From positions 188,711 to 252,710 of the forward strand of contig JAVSML010020792.1 in the NCBI GenBank assembly GCA_038503035.1: 64,000 nucleotides of DNA, read 5' to 3'. Position numbers and translations under genes: made by a program. The DNA is from Crocodylus rhombifer. Taxonomy: Eukaryota > Chordata > Crocodylia > Crocodylidae. The notes beneath the pieces are model-generated. The model worked only from the letters and a program-made list of their open reading frames with translations. It did no database searches and was not told the origin of the DNA. Positions 1-13,300 of this stretch are shown in pieces (positions within the stretch are counted from its first letter, which is position 1; each line of letters starts with the position of its first letter).

Positions 1-140
1 TGGGTGTGTTTGGGAGTATGGTGGGGGGATGGAAGGGTGTTAGTGTGTGTGTGTGGGGCTATGGTGGAGGATGTAGGATGGTGTGGGGGGGGGCTGTGGT
101 AGCATGTGGTGTTATGGGAGGGGGTGGGGGTGTGGTGGCA
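1..140. repeat. G/T-rich low-complexity sequence
   Basis: The first 140 bases are almost only G and T, with runs of G and repeated GTGT and GGGG. The short open frames here are a product of this composition and are not genes. Confidence 0.8.
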
Positions 141-911
141 GGCAGGGAGCCAGCCCTGCCTGTCCCATCTCAGCTGCAGCATGCAACTCCTGGCTGCAAG
201 GCCCGGACACATACAGTGTAACGCAGACCCAGTCTGTCCTGGCTTATCCTGGCTGTACTCCCTTTGCCTCCCATGGTTATCCCTACAATGCTCCATATGA
301 GGCTGAGCCTCACTCGTTCTCACCCGGGCAGTTTCTGAGATTATCCTCAGTGAAGTAAGCTACTCCACTGAAATGCTACAATAGATGCAGTTTAATACGT
401 TGTCAGATTTCAGCATCTACTTTATTGGTCTCTGCAAACACCTTAATTAATGCATGCTGAAGTTATACTCTCCAAATCTCTGCCCAGAGATGTGGGTTTC
501 CGGAAAATTTTGAATTGGAAAGTTTTCCAGTGCCCTAAATAAAGCAAGGTCTAACTTAGCATGTTTATTTGACTTGTATTTAGTAAACAAAACTATAGTA
601 CCTTTGTGTTAATTTTATGTCCCAAGTATTTAAACTGAAATATTTGATTAGGAAAAAAATTACATACAGCACACTTACTATGGTTTAAATGTTATGTTCA
701 AACAAATTCAAAGCTTTATGTGGAAAGAAATTATTTTTATTGGAATACTTGTAAAGACAATGCACAATAACATATACTTTCATTACAGTGTTTGTTTAAA
801 TTCAAGAAAAAAACCCGAAGGCACTGAAAGCTGTTGACACATTAATTTTAGAACACCCAAAGAACTGTGCATGATAAACTCTGCTGAAGCAGGTGAGTGG
901 ACAACTACAGC
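141..911. other. no gene recognised
   Basis: AT-rich non-coding DNA with stops in all frames. I see no exon, RNA gene or recognisable repeat. Confidence 0.5.
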
Positions 912-2745
912 TTAACTCTCTTCCACTGAGGCCGTTGTGGCACTTCCAGTTTCACTGTCACTATCTGTAGAATCACTTGCATTACTTATTAGTTCCATTT
1001 CAGAATCAAATTGAGGCAAATCTAATACAGATCTACTTGAACCACATTCTCTTTTGCTAAAGGATGGTTCTTTGTCACTAATTGTGCTTCTGACTGATTC
1101 TTCAGAAGCAAGAGATGCTGAGAAATAGAAATGAGCTTAGCAGCATGTTCATTTGTTAGTCTGTTCTTTTTTTGTTCTGGTTGAGCTGAAAGCCTTAAAG
1201 TTTTGTTCACAAGAAGCTGCTGTTGGTGGAATGCTTAAGATCCTTAGAGCAATCCTGGGCAACAGTCAAGTGTTACAGTATCCCTTCTACCATGTGAGAG
1301 GAGAAACATTCTCTGCTGTGCACCAAAAGATGTCTTTGCTCCAAAGTTTTTTCTTTTGCATGGTGCTTGGCAATGTCTGTCATCACGGCTGTTTCATCTA
1401 TGTTGGGGACATTTATAGCTACTTTCATAATTGTATTCAGAGCGGTAGATAATTCATCTTCTGATAAATGTTGTCCTCTGTGTTGAGCATCCAGAAGGTT
1501 TGCTGCCAGATGACCTGGATAAGAGCAAAACTCAGATTTCTTAGTAAACATTTGTTTTACTACTATTTTGGACAGAGATAAAGGAGGCAAAAGCTCAATT
1601 AGATTTTCATTCAGTTGTCTGAATATCTCTGGAATAATTGAAAGGCTTGGTGTATCTCCCTCAAGTTTCTTGATAGCCACTGAAAGTGGTAGTAGCAAAT
1701 TGAATGCTCCTTGAATTCAAACCCAGAACACATCATTAGCAAGAATCTGCTTCCAAATGTTCATGGGAATAATCTGGGGACAAGAGAAAATGTCATCTAT
1801 TGAAGGACTCTACAAACAGTTCTTTGTGTGCAGCAAACTATGTACACTAAACACTTTGTAGCCAAGCCCCATCTAGTTTCTACTGGCAATAAAAATGCAC
1901 TTTCCTTCCCCTTCCTCTCTTTCTTTCTTAATTTCTTTGGTCTGATTAGCAACAAAATGATGATTGTTGAATACCTTCACAATTGCTTTGCAGCTTGCCA
2001 ATATTGTCTTCATTGTATTCACATTTACTATATCTTTGCCAGAAGATTCTGCCCATGTGCAAGCCAGCCAAATACAGTAAGTTCTGTTAGCCGGCATGCT
2101 CAATTAACTGGCATGCCAGCTTGTGAAATGAAATGAAACTGGAAGTGCCCACCATGGTACTTCTAGTTTCTCTGAGCCCCCATGGCCCGGGGCAAAGCAG
2201 CCTTCACTGCTGAGCCCCCGTGGCCCAGGGGCGTAACAGGCTGTGCGGGGCCCTGCCTCCCTGTCTCACAGGGCCCACAGGAGAGGCAGCGATGCAGCAG
2301 GAAGAGCAGCGGGACGCCCCAGATGCAGAGGAAGAAGCGGCAGCCTGGGTCGCTCAATTAACTGGCATATTTTGTTATCTGGCATCCCTCCATTCCCGCC
2401 TTTAATATTTGCCATGCAGCTTTCATGTTACTGGGCTTGTACCTTGGAGGGACCTGCACTTTCAGTCTCTTCACTCAGTAATTTGGCAATGTATTCACGT
2501 GTATAAGGAGACAATTTGGTAGTAATTGCTTTCAGGAATATTGGCTTAAGTGTTGCTAACATAATGTTCAAAAGTGAAAGTGATAAACGATAGCATGACA
2601 GTAACTTTTATGATGGCCGAATTAGTTTGTAATGTTGCTTCCTGTATTGATTTTTTCAGTTATGGAAAAAGATGTACCACTTGCAAATATAGCTTGAGCT
2701 AATGTCTCATCTGCTTTTTCTTGATCTTCCAAGTTCCTGCAACAA
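912..2745 (-). pseudogene. degenerate hAT-family transposase gene
   Basis: Read on the minus strand, this is the middle and end of a hAT-type transposase-like protein broken by stops and frameshifts. The upstream part (2745-2400) has a segment ending in ASGTSFS, typical of the start of the hAT core. After an unrelated insertion (2075-2400) come a segment with FNNHHF (near 1970), a long open block at 1698-1273 with SVAIKKLEGDTPSL and an AANLLD motif, and the C-terminal dimerisation signature (LRILSIPPTAASCE, near 1230). A serine/aspartate/glutamate-rich tail ends at a stop at 912-914. hAT transposases move DNA by cut and paste and make 8-bp target duplications; this copy cannot encode an active protein. 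A splice-acceptor-like sequence sits at about 2742, so the original gene may have had an intron. It could instead be a dead copy of a domesticated hAT gene. Confidence 0.75.
2075..2400. repeat. insertion inside the hAT pseudogene
   Basis: The hAT reading breaks off at about 2074 after a TA dinucleotide and resumes near 2400. The intervening DNA starts CAGTAAGTTC and carries the 17-base direct repeat GCTCAATTAACTGGCAT at 2098-2114 and 2352-2368. The CAGT start after TA suggests a pogo/Tc-type element, but I cannot find a matching inverted end, so the class is uncertain. Confidence 0.4.
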
Positions 2746-4260
2746 AAGGGGGGAAAGATCTTTATTTTAGCCTATTCTAGTCTGGCCTCATGCATCAGAA
2801 GAAGTGACAGGGAGCTTGCTTCCCCGCTCCCTGCCAGAAAGAACACTCTGCTGCTCAACTTGCTGCTCAGTTGCCTGGGGACTGCAGAGCCAAAGGGAAG
2901 TATAGTCTGGCTATCGGACTACGTTCACTCTGCTGATTTGAAATGGTTAATTATTTATCTATTATGTAATTTAAAAAAAAAAAATATTGTTATGCCTAAA
3001 AAAGCTAACAGATTTTATGCAAACACTTCCAGTTTCCCCAGCTCAAGAAAAGAAATGATACTGCTCTGTGTGTTTGCTGTACTGAAAGTGAAACACAAAT
3101 TTAATCACCGTTTTAGTTTTTTGGTTTTGCTTTCATTTGTAGTCTGAGATGAAATGAGAATTTTAGCTTTTGTTTTGATTTGACCTGCACATCTGGTTAG
3201 GTGAATTCATAAGTTGATTTTCGGTTTGGATTATTATGTGAGTGTATTTACCCTGCTGTTTGCAAATCAATAAAATGTATATGTACTCTCACATACTTCC
3301 TAGGCATAATAACCTGGAAAAACATTAATTACAACTTTGAAGTTACCAGGCTTGCCTAATATTATATTGGCATCCATTCATTGTTACTAATGAATTTTTA
3401 GAAATGGAAAATTTTCCATGGAAAAATAAAGCGCTAGGGAAATTTTTTCCGTCCCAAATCTGTCTCTGCCTACGTAAGGCCACAAAGGTCCTCTAGGAAG
3501 GCCATCTAGATAACGTGCTCTGTGACTCCATAGGGTGGGTGAGCACTTCAGGAGTCTTGTCCCTCCCAGGGATTGTTACTAGAGTTCTAGGAACTAGACT
3601 ACTGCTATATCTATCCCAATGAATGTATAAAATTAACTGAACTGGTAGAGTTGTCATGAAGGCGAGGTGCTTTTTCTGAAATGATTACCTGCGAAACAGT
3701 TCATTTAATGTTAGTGTTGCTGTTAATGAGCTTTGCACTTGGTGAACACTTAAAGAAATGGCTGGGGATTGCCCTTTAGTAACACTCTCCTTCTTTGTGT
3801 GTGTGGTCTTACCTGAGTTCGCAGATCACATCTGGAAGGTGTACTTCAGGACCACAATAGCTAAATCAATTAATTTTATTATTTTAAAGGAGGAAATGAA
3901 TGTGCCATTAGATTGCTATTCTAGCCTCCTGTAGTTCAGCCCAGCGCTTTCACGAAACAGTTACGCTGTTATAAAAGGAATGCTTTCCTTGATCCTATAA
4001 ATCAGTGAGAAGCAACGTTTTTGGCACGTATGCCACAAATTGGCTCCATACTTGCCTCAAGTGCCACTCCAATCCCCTGCCTCTGTGTAGTCTTTTGCCT
4101 TGCTTTCTGCTTCTTGCCGTATCTGTGGGTGTGCTGCCATCCCCTCTCCAATCTGCCTTATGCCACACACAGACTGCCCATGCCATCTGTGGCATGCAGG
4201 CTCTAGGCCGGTCACCTCTGCTGTAAATATTTATCTAAAACCAATGTACTACGATTCATA
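2746..4260. other. non-coding DNA upstream of NDC80
   Basis: AT-rich sequence with an A run near 2970-2983 and no recognisable exon. No CpG-rich promoter is visible. Since the ATG exon seems to be preceded by a splice acceptor (AG at 4260-4261), this stretch is probably intron 1 or 5' flank. Confidence 0.5.
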
Positions 4261-4271
4261 GTTTAATCACA

Positions 4272-4369
4272 ATGAGGCGGAGCTCGAGTACCAGTGGTGG
4301 CAGCGGTCGGCAGTCAGCAATGCCCTTGAGAGTTCAAGATTCCAATAGGATGTTACAAACACCTCAAAG
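4272..4369 (+). CDS. NDC80: NDC80 coding exon 1 (exon 2): N-terminal tail
   Basis: Encodes residues 1-32 and two bases of codon 33 (intron phase 2). Starts at ATG 4272; a likely acceptor AG lies at 4260-4261, and the donor is GTAAGT at 4370. The tail is Ser/Arg-rich, with the RRSS Aurora-type site at residues 2-5. Confidence 0.93.
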
Positions 4370-7300
4370 GTAAGTGTTACAATTGTGTCATTCAGAATGG
4401 ATTTCCATAAAGTTGGGTGTATCTAGGTAGGAGAAGAGCAAAGGCCCGGATCCAGATGTGTGAGTCTGGACTCAGCTTTGAACTGGTACCCATTAACCTA
4501 GTACAAATGTACCTAGTCAAGGTAGTCAAACCTAATGACTCCCTTCTATGTCACTGGTTATAGAAACTTGTTCTTTTAACCCCACTCACCACTGAGGTCA
4601 AGATGAACTTTGACTTTCTGACTTTTGCATTAGATATGTATTCAGGTCTCTGCAGGATTTGTCCCTTAAACTATTATTTGCACCATGGGATTAACTTTAA
4701 TATGCTGATTTAGACTGTGTGCATATGTATGCAGTATAGTCGATGCATAATAACTTTGAGATCTAAAAATGTTAAGTGCTCACAGTTGACCTCTCTTTTG
4801 TATCAGTGCTCATAAAATCATTTGACAAAAGTGTTTTGTACATCTGACAGTCTTCAACTAGTTAATATTGCCAATAAATTAATTCTAATAGTTGAACTTG
4901 CTGCTTATTTTCAGTATGTGTTGTTTTCTTAAGTGAGCCAAGAGATGAAATAATTGAACTGCAAGAAATTTATACAAACATATATTTTTTTCCAGGCAAG
5001 ACAGAACAACCTTTGGGAAGTTAAGCTTGAGCAAGCCTGCATCTAGTACCTCAGAAAGAAAAGTCAGCTTTTTTGGGAAAAGGTATGGCTAACTTGAAGA
5101 TTCTGTGCTATCACATAATACTCATGACTCTTCAAAGATTCCTGTGATCCATTTTTCCCCTGGAGAGTTGCATCTACTGGGAATGAATGGGTTCGGGGCA
5201 GCATGTAAGGATCTACAGGTTGTGATCGATGTCCTTGCCTTTTCTTGGTTTCCTGATCAATAGCCTGATGCAGTTGTAGAGCAGGAGCAATTTAAGCAGT
5301 CTGTCCTTCCCCTCACAAGTATTCAGCAGTGCAGAATTTGGCAGCTTCTCAGGTAGACTTATTCTGCCTTATAAGAAGTACAGTAACAAGAGAGTCAGTA
5401 GGAAAACTCTTCTTAATGGACTGACTGCACACTGGCCTCAGATGGATTTTTTTTTTTGACTGGTCATTTGGAAGACCCAGAGAAATGAGCTAAAGCAGGG
5501 CTGTCCAACTGGCAGCCTCTGGGCTTGTCCCAGTGCTGCTTCCCTTTTTTTCCCCCCATTGCTGCTGCAGGGGTCACTGTCATCTCTGGTTCTACCTCCC
5601 CATCCCACAGAAAGTGTGTTACCCCTACAGGAAGTCTTGGGCCCCCAAAACCATTGCTGACATTCTTCTTGACCACCCAGTAGTTCTTTCCCAGAGTTCC
5701 ATTCTTGTGCAATAATGTGCATACTTTGCAAAAGGATTGCTTTAAAAAACAAAAATAACTCTTCACTTTAAACAGCATGTGAAATATCTATGTGAAACAA
5801 GAGCCATGTATAATACTATTCCCTACCAAAGAATGCAGTGAGAGAGAACTGACCAAAGTCCCAGTTTTTTCAGAATTCCAGATATGCTTTGCTGAACCGT
5901 TCTTCCCTAACAAATAGCTTTTCTGAAACATGAAATACTGTCTGACATCAATAATTGGGGTCCTTCAGCTTTGACAGGTCCCCTCTCACTCAGGAAACCT
6001 AAGTTTTTATCTCAACTCAGCACTTACAGGTGGTGATCCCTCACGATCAAGGCTGATCATTCCCACAAGTCAAGTGAAGGGCTGTAAATTAGCCCGTTGA
6101 TGGCCAAGAATACCAATCCTAGAGCCGCAGCCTCTTTGGCAAATGCCACAGGTGGTAGTTAAAGGGAGGGTTGGACCACAAAGTTTCATAGTAGCTAGGA
6201 TCAGGAGAGATCTGAACAGATCATCTAGCTGACCCCCTGCCACAGATTTCTTGATCTTGTTTCCTTTCCTTCTGCTTATGTTGTTTTTCTGTCTCTAGGG
6301 TGAGATGATTTTCCTCAAAGTAAGATGAACCTTCTCTCAAGCCATTTCCTTGTAATCCTGTCCCAAGCTAATTTTTCCTAATTTGCGGTGTTAATGCCAC
6401 TCTTCTTAATGTTTGCCTTCAGGGTGTTTTTGAAGCATTTCTCTGACCCCTGCATGTCCTTTGTCCTTGGCTGAGTTGGAAGTATAGCAGTTGTTTTGGT
6501 AAACATACATCAGGCATATACACACAATGCCCTGGGAGTCATTTTGTAGCCCTTTCAGGACTATTGATTCCATCCCTTAAAATGACAGCTCTTTGAGTAG
6601 TTGGAGAACACTGGCTTCAGCCAAGATACAGTCATCCTGAAGCTCTGTACAGGCATGATTTTATTTGAATGTTTATATACTTTAATAGCTATTCTATTTG
6701 GAGACGGATACTCTGCCCCCCCTCCATCTCTTTAGCAAAAGAACATGAGGTAAGAATTGAGACTTAAGCAGAATTCATTAGTTCTACATGGATGGATCCT
6801 CCAGATTTATCATAACAATTTGCCTTTTTTCCCCCCCACACTAGAACAAGTGGTCCTGGAGGATCGCGTAACAGTCAGTTTGGTGTATTTGGTACAGAAA
6901 AAATCAAGGATCCTAGGCCACTTCATGACAAAGCATTTGTCCAGCAGTGTATCAGACAGCTCTGTGAGGTATTTTACGATTTTCTTTAAATGTTTGCTTT
7001 GAATCCAAATGATGCTAATTTTAATCTATTTTTTCCTTGACCTCAAATGTACAATCTGTCTCAATGCTCATCTACCAGATATGTTAGTGACAAAAATGTA
7101 TTTTTGTCTTTGTTTTTCTGTTGGTTTTTTTTTTTTTTTTACAGTATCTAGTTGAGAATGGTTACGCCCATAATGTCTCCATGAAATCACTCCAGTCTCC
7201 ATCAGTTAAGGACTTCTTAAAGATCTTCACCTTTATCTATGGGTTCCTCTGCCCTTCTTATGAGCTTCCTGATTCAAAGTTTGAAGAAGAAATCCCCAGA

Positions 7301-10300
7301 ATTTTTAAAGAGCTTGGGTATATATAAAAAAAAAAAATTGTTCTCATCAATTTCTTTACTCCTGTTTCTATATGATCTATTTTAGGAAGTGTTACATATG
7401 TGTTTGGTTTGTTTTCACTTTACTCACTAAAATTAAAATATGTTGCATGAAATAATCAGACTTTAATAATTGATTTCACATTTTAATTTCCTGGCACTAA
7501 CATGGAGCTGTTGATGTCTGGGTTTATAGAATGAGAGAAATGTTTTATGTTCAAAACTTTCCTTGTAACTTAAGCTGTGCAACAAGCTTTATTCATAGTA
7601 AACTTAAGCATTCCACTTCAAATGTGGAATTATTGTAGTGAGCTAGATTTAAAAAAAAAAAAAAAGACTTCTCCCAGGGTCTAGTAATTTAGCTTCTCCT
7701 AATATATTTCAATAACCAAGAGAAGAAAACAAAGCCAGCAAGATACCCCTCCCATACCCACCAAAGAATTACCATATTTACCCAAATCCAAGACAAGGTC
7801 CCCCCTGACCTTCACATCAGCATAGGGAAAATGGGGTAGGGGGCTGGACTCAATGATCTTCCCCTTCCAGCCCTAGTGGGTCCCTTCCAGCCCTAGTGTC
7901 TATTAAATCTATTGGCCAAATTTTCTAGTAGGGCTAATTTTATTTATATTGGCCTGATGTATCAATGCACCTCTACTCTTCTCCATAATACTGTTATCTT
8001 TTTTGCTTTAGAGCCAGATAACAAAAATACAATGACACAAACCTGGTATCCAATCCCAAGTGAAAAATGTCAGTGTGATCTGGTTACCCAGGCTGGAGGG
8101 GTAGTTTAAATCATTAATTTTAAATGTTCAAGCTGACAGTTACATTATTTGACACTTGCATTTGAAACTTTCTTCATTTACTAGCAACTCTTCTTAAACT
8201 CCTTATCCTTTTAATTCTTAGCTCCAGGGCCACTACTTAGGGGTCTATGGAATGGATCTGGCCCATAATCTGGCCTGGGAAAGTATGACCTAGCCTGAGG
8301 AATCATGGAAAATTGGGCATCATACAGCTCTACCACACCAGTCTGCCCTTCTGTAGAACTGTCCTTTGCAGGCCTCTCTGCTGGTCTCTCGTGCCCTTAC
8401 TTATGCATATTGCAGGGAGCAGCGAAGATAAGCTTGGGACAGAAAATGGGAGAATCTTTCAGAGTAGTAATCGCTTCTCGGCCTCTTGAAGGCTCAGACC
8501 GAGCGAAAACATTTATTCTCTGTGAGGTGACAGCAGCCTAGAAGAATAAGAACTAAGATTTCTTCAGGATCAGAAAGCAAAAAAATTGTCCAGTATAATA
8601 GGATGGGATAGGGATCCAGTTAATATTTAGCATGGCATTACCCTTTCTGATCCCAACAGAATCATTGTATATGCAAGAAATAACTTTCCTTGCACCAAAA
8701 GAATATTGCAGCCCTGCCGTTGTGGGTGAATGTTCTGTTTCAGATATGTAGGAGAATCTAGGTTGCTTTCTTCTTATAGGCAAGGTGAACCTGGAGATAT
8801 GTGAGAGAGCTCTATCTTGTTTGTTATGGGAAAGTCATCCTGATCAAGCTTTTTCTTTCTTTGTAGGTATCCTTTTGTTTTATCAAAAAGTTCTATGTAT
8901 ACAGTGGGAGCACCACACACATGGCCACAGATTGTTGCAGCTTTGGTTTGGTTAATTGATTGTATTAAGGTACTATCTGATTTATCTGAGCCTCCTCCGG
9001 CTTTTGAATAGAATGTTAGTTTCATAAGAGGCCTCTTAATGACTTTGTTTTGCCATTATGCTACTTAGGATATTTAAAGAAAACACAAGATATTTGTTGT
9101 GTTACTGAAAACTAGCTCTCAGCCTTATGACTTGTAATGCTGTATAAAATGACTAGTTAATTTATGATTTTGATGAATGCCTGTACTCAAAAGATGTTGC
9201 TGTGCCAAATATTTGAATGCTTAAAATTATGATTAAATGAATCTGTATGTTAGGACTCAAAATCAGCTTGCTACAAAGACGTTTTCCTTGTGAACTTATA
9301 TCACTGCTTCTCTTAAATTTAAACTCCATGGGCAGGATTTTCATTAAAAACTTAGGTATGCATGCCAGACAACTAGTTGCATGCTGTTACACAAGAGAAG
9401 CATTCCTGAAAATCCCACCTTCAAACTTCCAGTGTTCGTGGTTGCAAGAGTACATTTGGTTCACATGTGGGAGATAACTAGTGTAGTTTTGTTTTTACTG
9501 GGTACACCTATACTTATATCACCACACCACATTGAACCCGATCTGTAGCAGCCCTAGCTGTCACGGAACTTGTGGGAGTGGGGGTCAGCCTGCCAGCCAA
9601 CCTGGGGCTGCTCCGACCTGGCTCAACGTGCTGTGGAGGGGCTGGCTGTGGAACGAGTCTTGTTAAGTTTGTTAGAGGGATGCAGAGTTAGCGCCACAGA
9701 ACCAGAATCTCCCTGGGTTAGGTGATTAGATACATTTCTGAATTGCAGCAACGTAAATGACTAATCTTGTTAGTTTTTAATGCTGCTTTTATGCTGCCAA
9801 ATTTAAGCATGGGTGTAAAGTCAGAAGAACTATCTGAAGCCACAGTGGGCCCGTCTGAGGATGTTTAGTGATGAGCTAATTAGTCTACTTTGCCGTAAAC
9901 ATCTCACATCTACATGTGCAGCTTTATGAGGCTCCACAACACTGAACATGTAGACACCAATGTGACTGGCTGGGGCATGAGGATACTTCAGTGCGGGGGC
10001 TGCCTGCCAGCATCTCTCAAATGACAAACTTAACAAAACTCTGACACGGGAGTTACTGGATGTCTTCAGAAGTTTTACATAACTTTTGTATGGCCTGTTA
10101 AAGTAGTCATTTATCTCCTCTAGATATACTGTGCCATGAGGGAAAATGCACCATCGTTTGATGAAGCGCAGGGCTGGGGAGGAGAGACAGAAAATGGAAT
10201 TGTACATAACAAGGTACCATAACTCATTTGCCGATTAATGCTTCATCTGTATTCTTCAGCATACCATCATTGAACNNNNNNNNNNAAGGCATGTTGGCGC

Positions 10301-13300
10301 ACTGTGCTGGACTGGGTCCTGCCACACACTTTCTCCCTGAACATAACACAGGTCGGCAGCGTTGCCGCCGTAGGCAGGACCCAGACTGGTGCAACACCCA
10401 GTCCCTGTGAGAGAGACCCAAGCCAAAAAGCACAGGCAGCGCTGGTTCTGAGGTGGCCGGGGTCGCGCCACACTGCTGGGGGATCTGACCACAGCAGGCC
10501 CTGAGCGTACAGTGGCTGCTGCTGCTGTGGAGAGGGGCTAGGGCCCTGTGGGGAGCAAAACCAAACATCAAAACATTCACATATTTCAAATTTATTTTAA
10601 TATTATGATAGGGACATTGGCAGGCTTCCAAACTGCTTTAGAATTGTAAATATATCAATAAAACATTGCCCAACTGGTTGGTTGATCCTCTCTCTCTCTC
10701 TGATATAGTGGTCTTTTGTTTTAACTGTGGAAGAACATGGATTTTTGGGATATTTTTAAAGAGTGAATCTGGGAATTTTTTTATCGGGGAATTTGCAGTT
10801 TTTAAAAAGTGAACACCAGGATTCCTGCTAGTGAGGCAAGTAGCAGGTCCCAGACAGAAGAACCTGCTCAGGGCTGGCACGTGGGACCCAGCTGGAGGTG
10901 GCTGACCTCTTGGCCACGTGGGGCCAGGAGGACATGCTTTGATAGTTCAAAGCAAGCCACCACACTGAGAACATCTTCCAGGCGATAGCTGCCCAGATGG
11001 CAGGGCAGCCATACACATGGCAGTAATGCTGCACGAAGGCCAACTGTACAGCCACAGCCCACTGGTAGCTGGCTCAGAGGTGCAGATGCCTCTGCTGCAG
11101 CTGTGCAGTCCCCATCCGGGTCTGGCAGGTGTGCCGCCTTGGGGCTATGTGCTGTCACAGGTAGCAGCAGCCCCCACTGTCAGACTGCTGCAGTGGGTAG
11201 AGGGTGCAAGGAACTCTCAGTTGGGACTGTTGCAGCAGTCCAGCTGGTGCAAGAGGTAGTTCCCCAGATACCAATTGGCTGGGCCCCAGAAGCTCCTGAG
11301 CAACTTGCCAGGGCAGCTTTTTATACTGGTGAGGCCAGCACAGGTGCTGACCCCAGGTTATAGTTCCCCCCTGGCTGAAGATCCGGGAGGAGCTGGACAG
11401 GGTTATTTTCCCCCAAGTGGCACAAGTTGCCCCACACCGAAGTGCCTGTCTGGGCACGTGCACTGAGGCAGCAATCCCTAGCTCAAATTTGTGCCACTCC
11501 TATTTGAGCTGCTGCAAGTGCACGTCCCTGCATGTGTGGACATATCCTCTGTTCACTTTTCCTCCAAATGTTTCTTGCATGTATATGCTGACTGCTACTC
11601 CAATTTCTCTCCCTCTTCCACTGTAACTGCTCTTTACCCATTTTGGTCTAACTTGTCCTTCTGCCCATCATGTTCTATGGAATCCTTATCCATCATGTCT
11701 TGATCCTATTGTCACAACAGCTAACTTTATGCTTCCTGACTTCTTTCTTTCTTTGCCTCCAGTCCATGAAGAAGGTGGCTTTCAATTTTAAATCCTATCA
11801 GTTCTAACTTTTCTGAAAGTTGAACATTAAAACCTCATCTTCAAATTTCTGAATAGTTCTTCTACTTACTACTTTTTGTTTTTGCCTGCTGTCCATTTCA
11901 GTCTGCCTCTCACCAATCCCTTGGTTTTTCACATTTTCATCTTTGTACCTTCTTTCACACTATTCCCTGCGTTAAGAACAGCCTCTTTGCACCATTCTAC
12001 TACCCTGTCTCATTCAAACTAATGTAGAAACAACGAAAGAGGATGAACAGAAAATAGTAATGTTCTGAGATCTAGCTTTCCCTTGGTTGGCTGGCTGAAG
12101 TGTGAAGTGTCTTTTCTTTAGTTTTAAAATATTGGGGTCATGGTCTGGGCCCTGTCACTGTGCATTGTAAGATAGCACTTCATAATCAAGCCAGTAAAAT
12201 GTTCCATTTACTGAGTGGAACTGTATGTCCAGGTTTTTCCATCTCTTGGCTCTTCCTGAAAGTTTACTTTTTTTTCCAGCTTTTCTTGGACTATACTGTA
12301 AAGTGCTATGAGCACTTTATGAAGGGTGGAGACACTTATGAAGAATTTGATGCAGAAGTGCAGTCAAAGCTAAGTAAGGTTTTCTGTTTCAGTTTTGGTT
12401 TTGTTTGTTTAATTTAGGTTGCCAGAAATTCTGTTAGTTAAAATAAAGCTGTTCCATGTAAAGTGACTAGTTTTTTCCATGTTTGGCGCGCTCATTTCAC
12501 TGTCAGATTTGTTCCATTTACAGATAAAAGGTTGTTAGTTCCTTCTCCCCAACACCACTGCAAATAGCCATCATGCTTTCTGATGGTTTCCAGGAAACTG
12601 GCAGGTTGTAGTGCTGGCTTTACTGTTTCTATCTACTCCAGAAATCTAGTACAGAGCCTATAGAAACAAGGACAGCACTTTGTTCCTTGTGCTGGTGGCT
12701 TCTGTTTGTGTAAGAGACCTCAAATGAGGACCACCAGTCAGATTTGAAGTGGACTGCTGCTGGCAAGAAAACAAATTGGCAACAGTGTGAAAGCTTCAGA
12801 AAAGACAAGTGGGTAAATGTTCATCATAGGTAGAGAGCAAGGAAAGAGATGGCTGTACCTGCAGAGAAGTATGTGGGACAACAAGAATTAAAAGAACAGA
12901 AGGAGAGAATAAAACTACAGCTGCTCAGGTTTTTTTGTTCGTTTCTTTAATACAAGCACATACTGATAATGCAGAGATCATGCAACTGTCCACCATCAGA
13001 AGCTGGGAGAGGATGTCTGTCATGAAATGATTATTGTAATAGCATAGTATATATGACCAAAAAATTTAAAACGCTTGTTTCCTGGAACCTGTCACTCAGA
13101 TCTCAGCTTCTGTTTGAATCTTATGTTTGCCTGAACAATTTTTAAATAATCCTTTTGTCCATCTCCTGTATTGTGTGATGAGCGTTCTTATAGTTTTAGC
13201 TTCCATTTTAAGTTTTGTCAGAGAGACGGGTATCATTTGGTATGGATGTTGGTGTTCTAAGCTATTTAAAGACAATCTTTTGTTTCATTTCGTTTTTGTT

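Noticed and set aside
10224..10631. 135-codon minus-strand frame across the N gap
   Set aside because: The frame runs through N bases and GC-rich repeat; no homology recognised.
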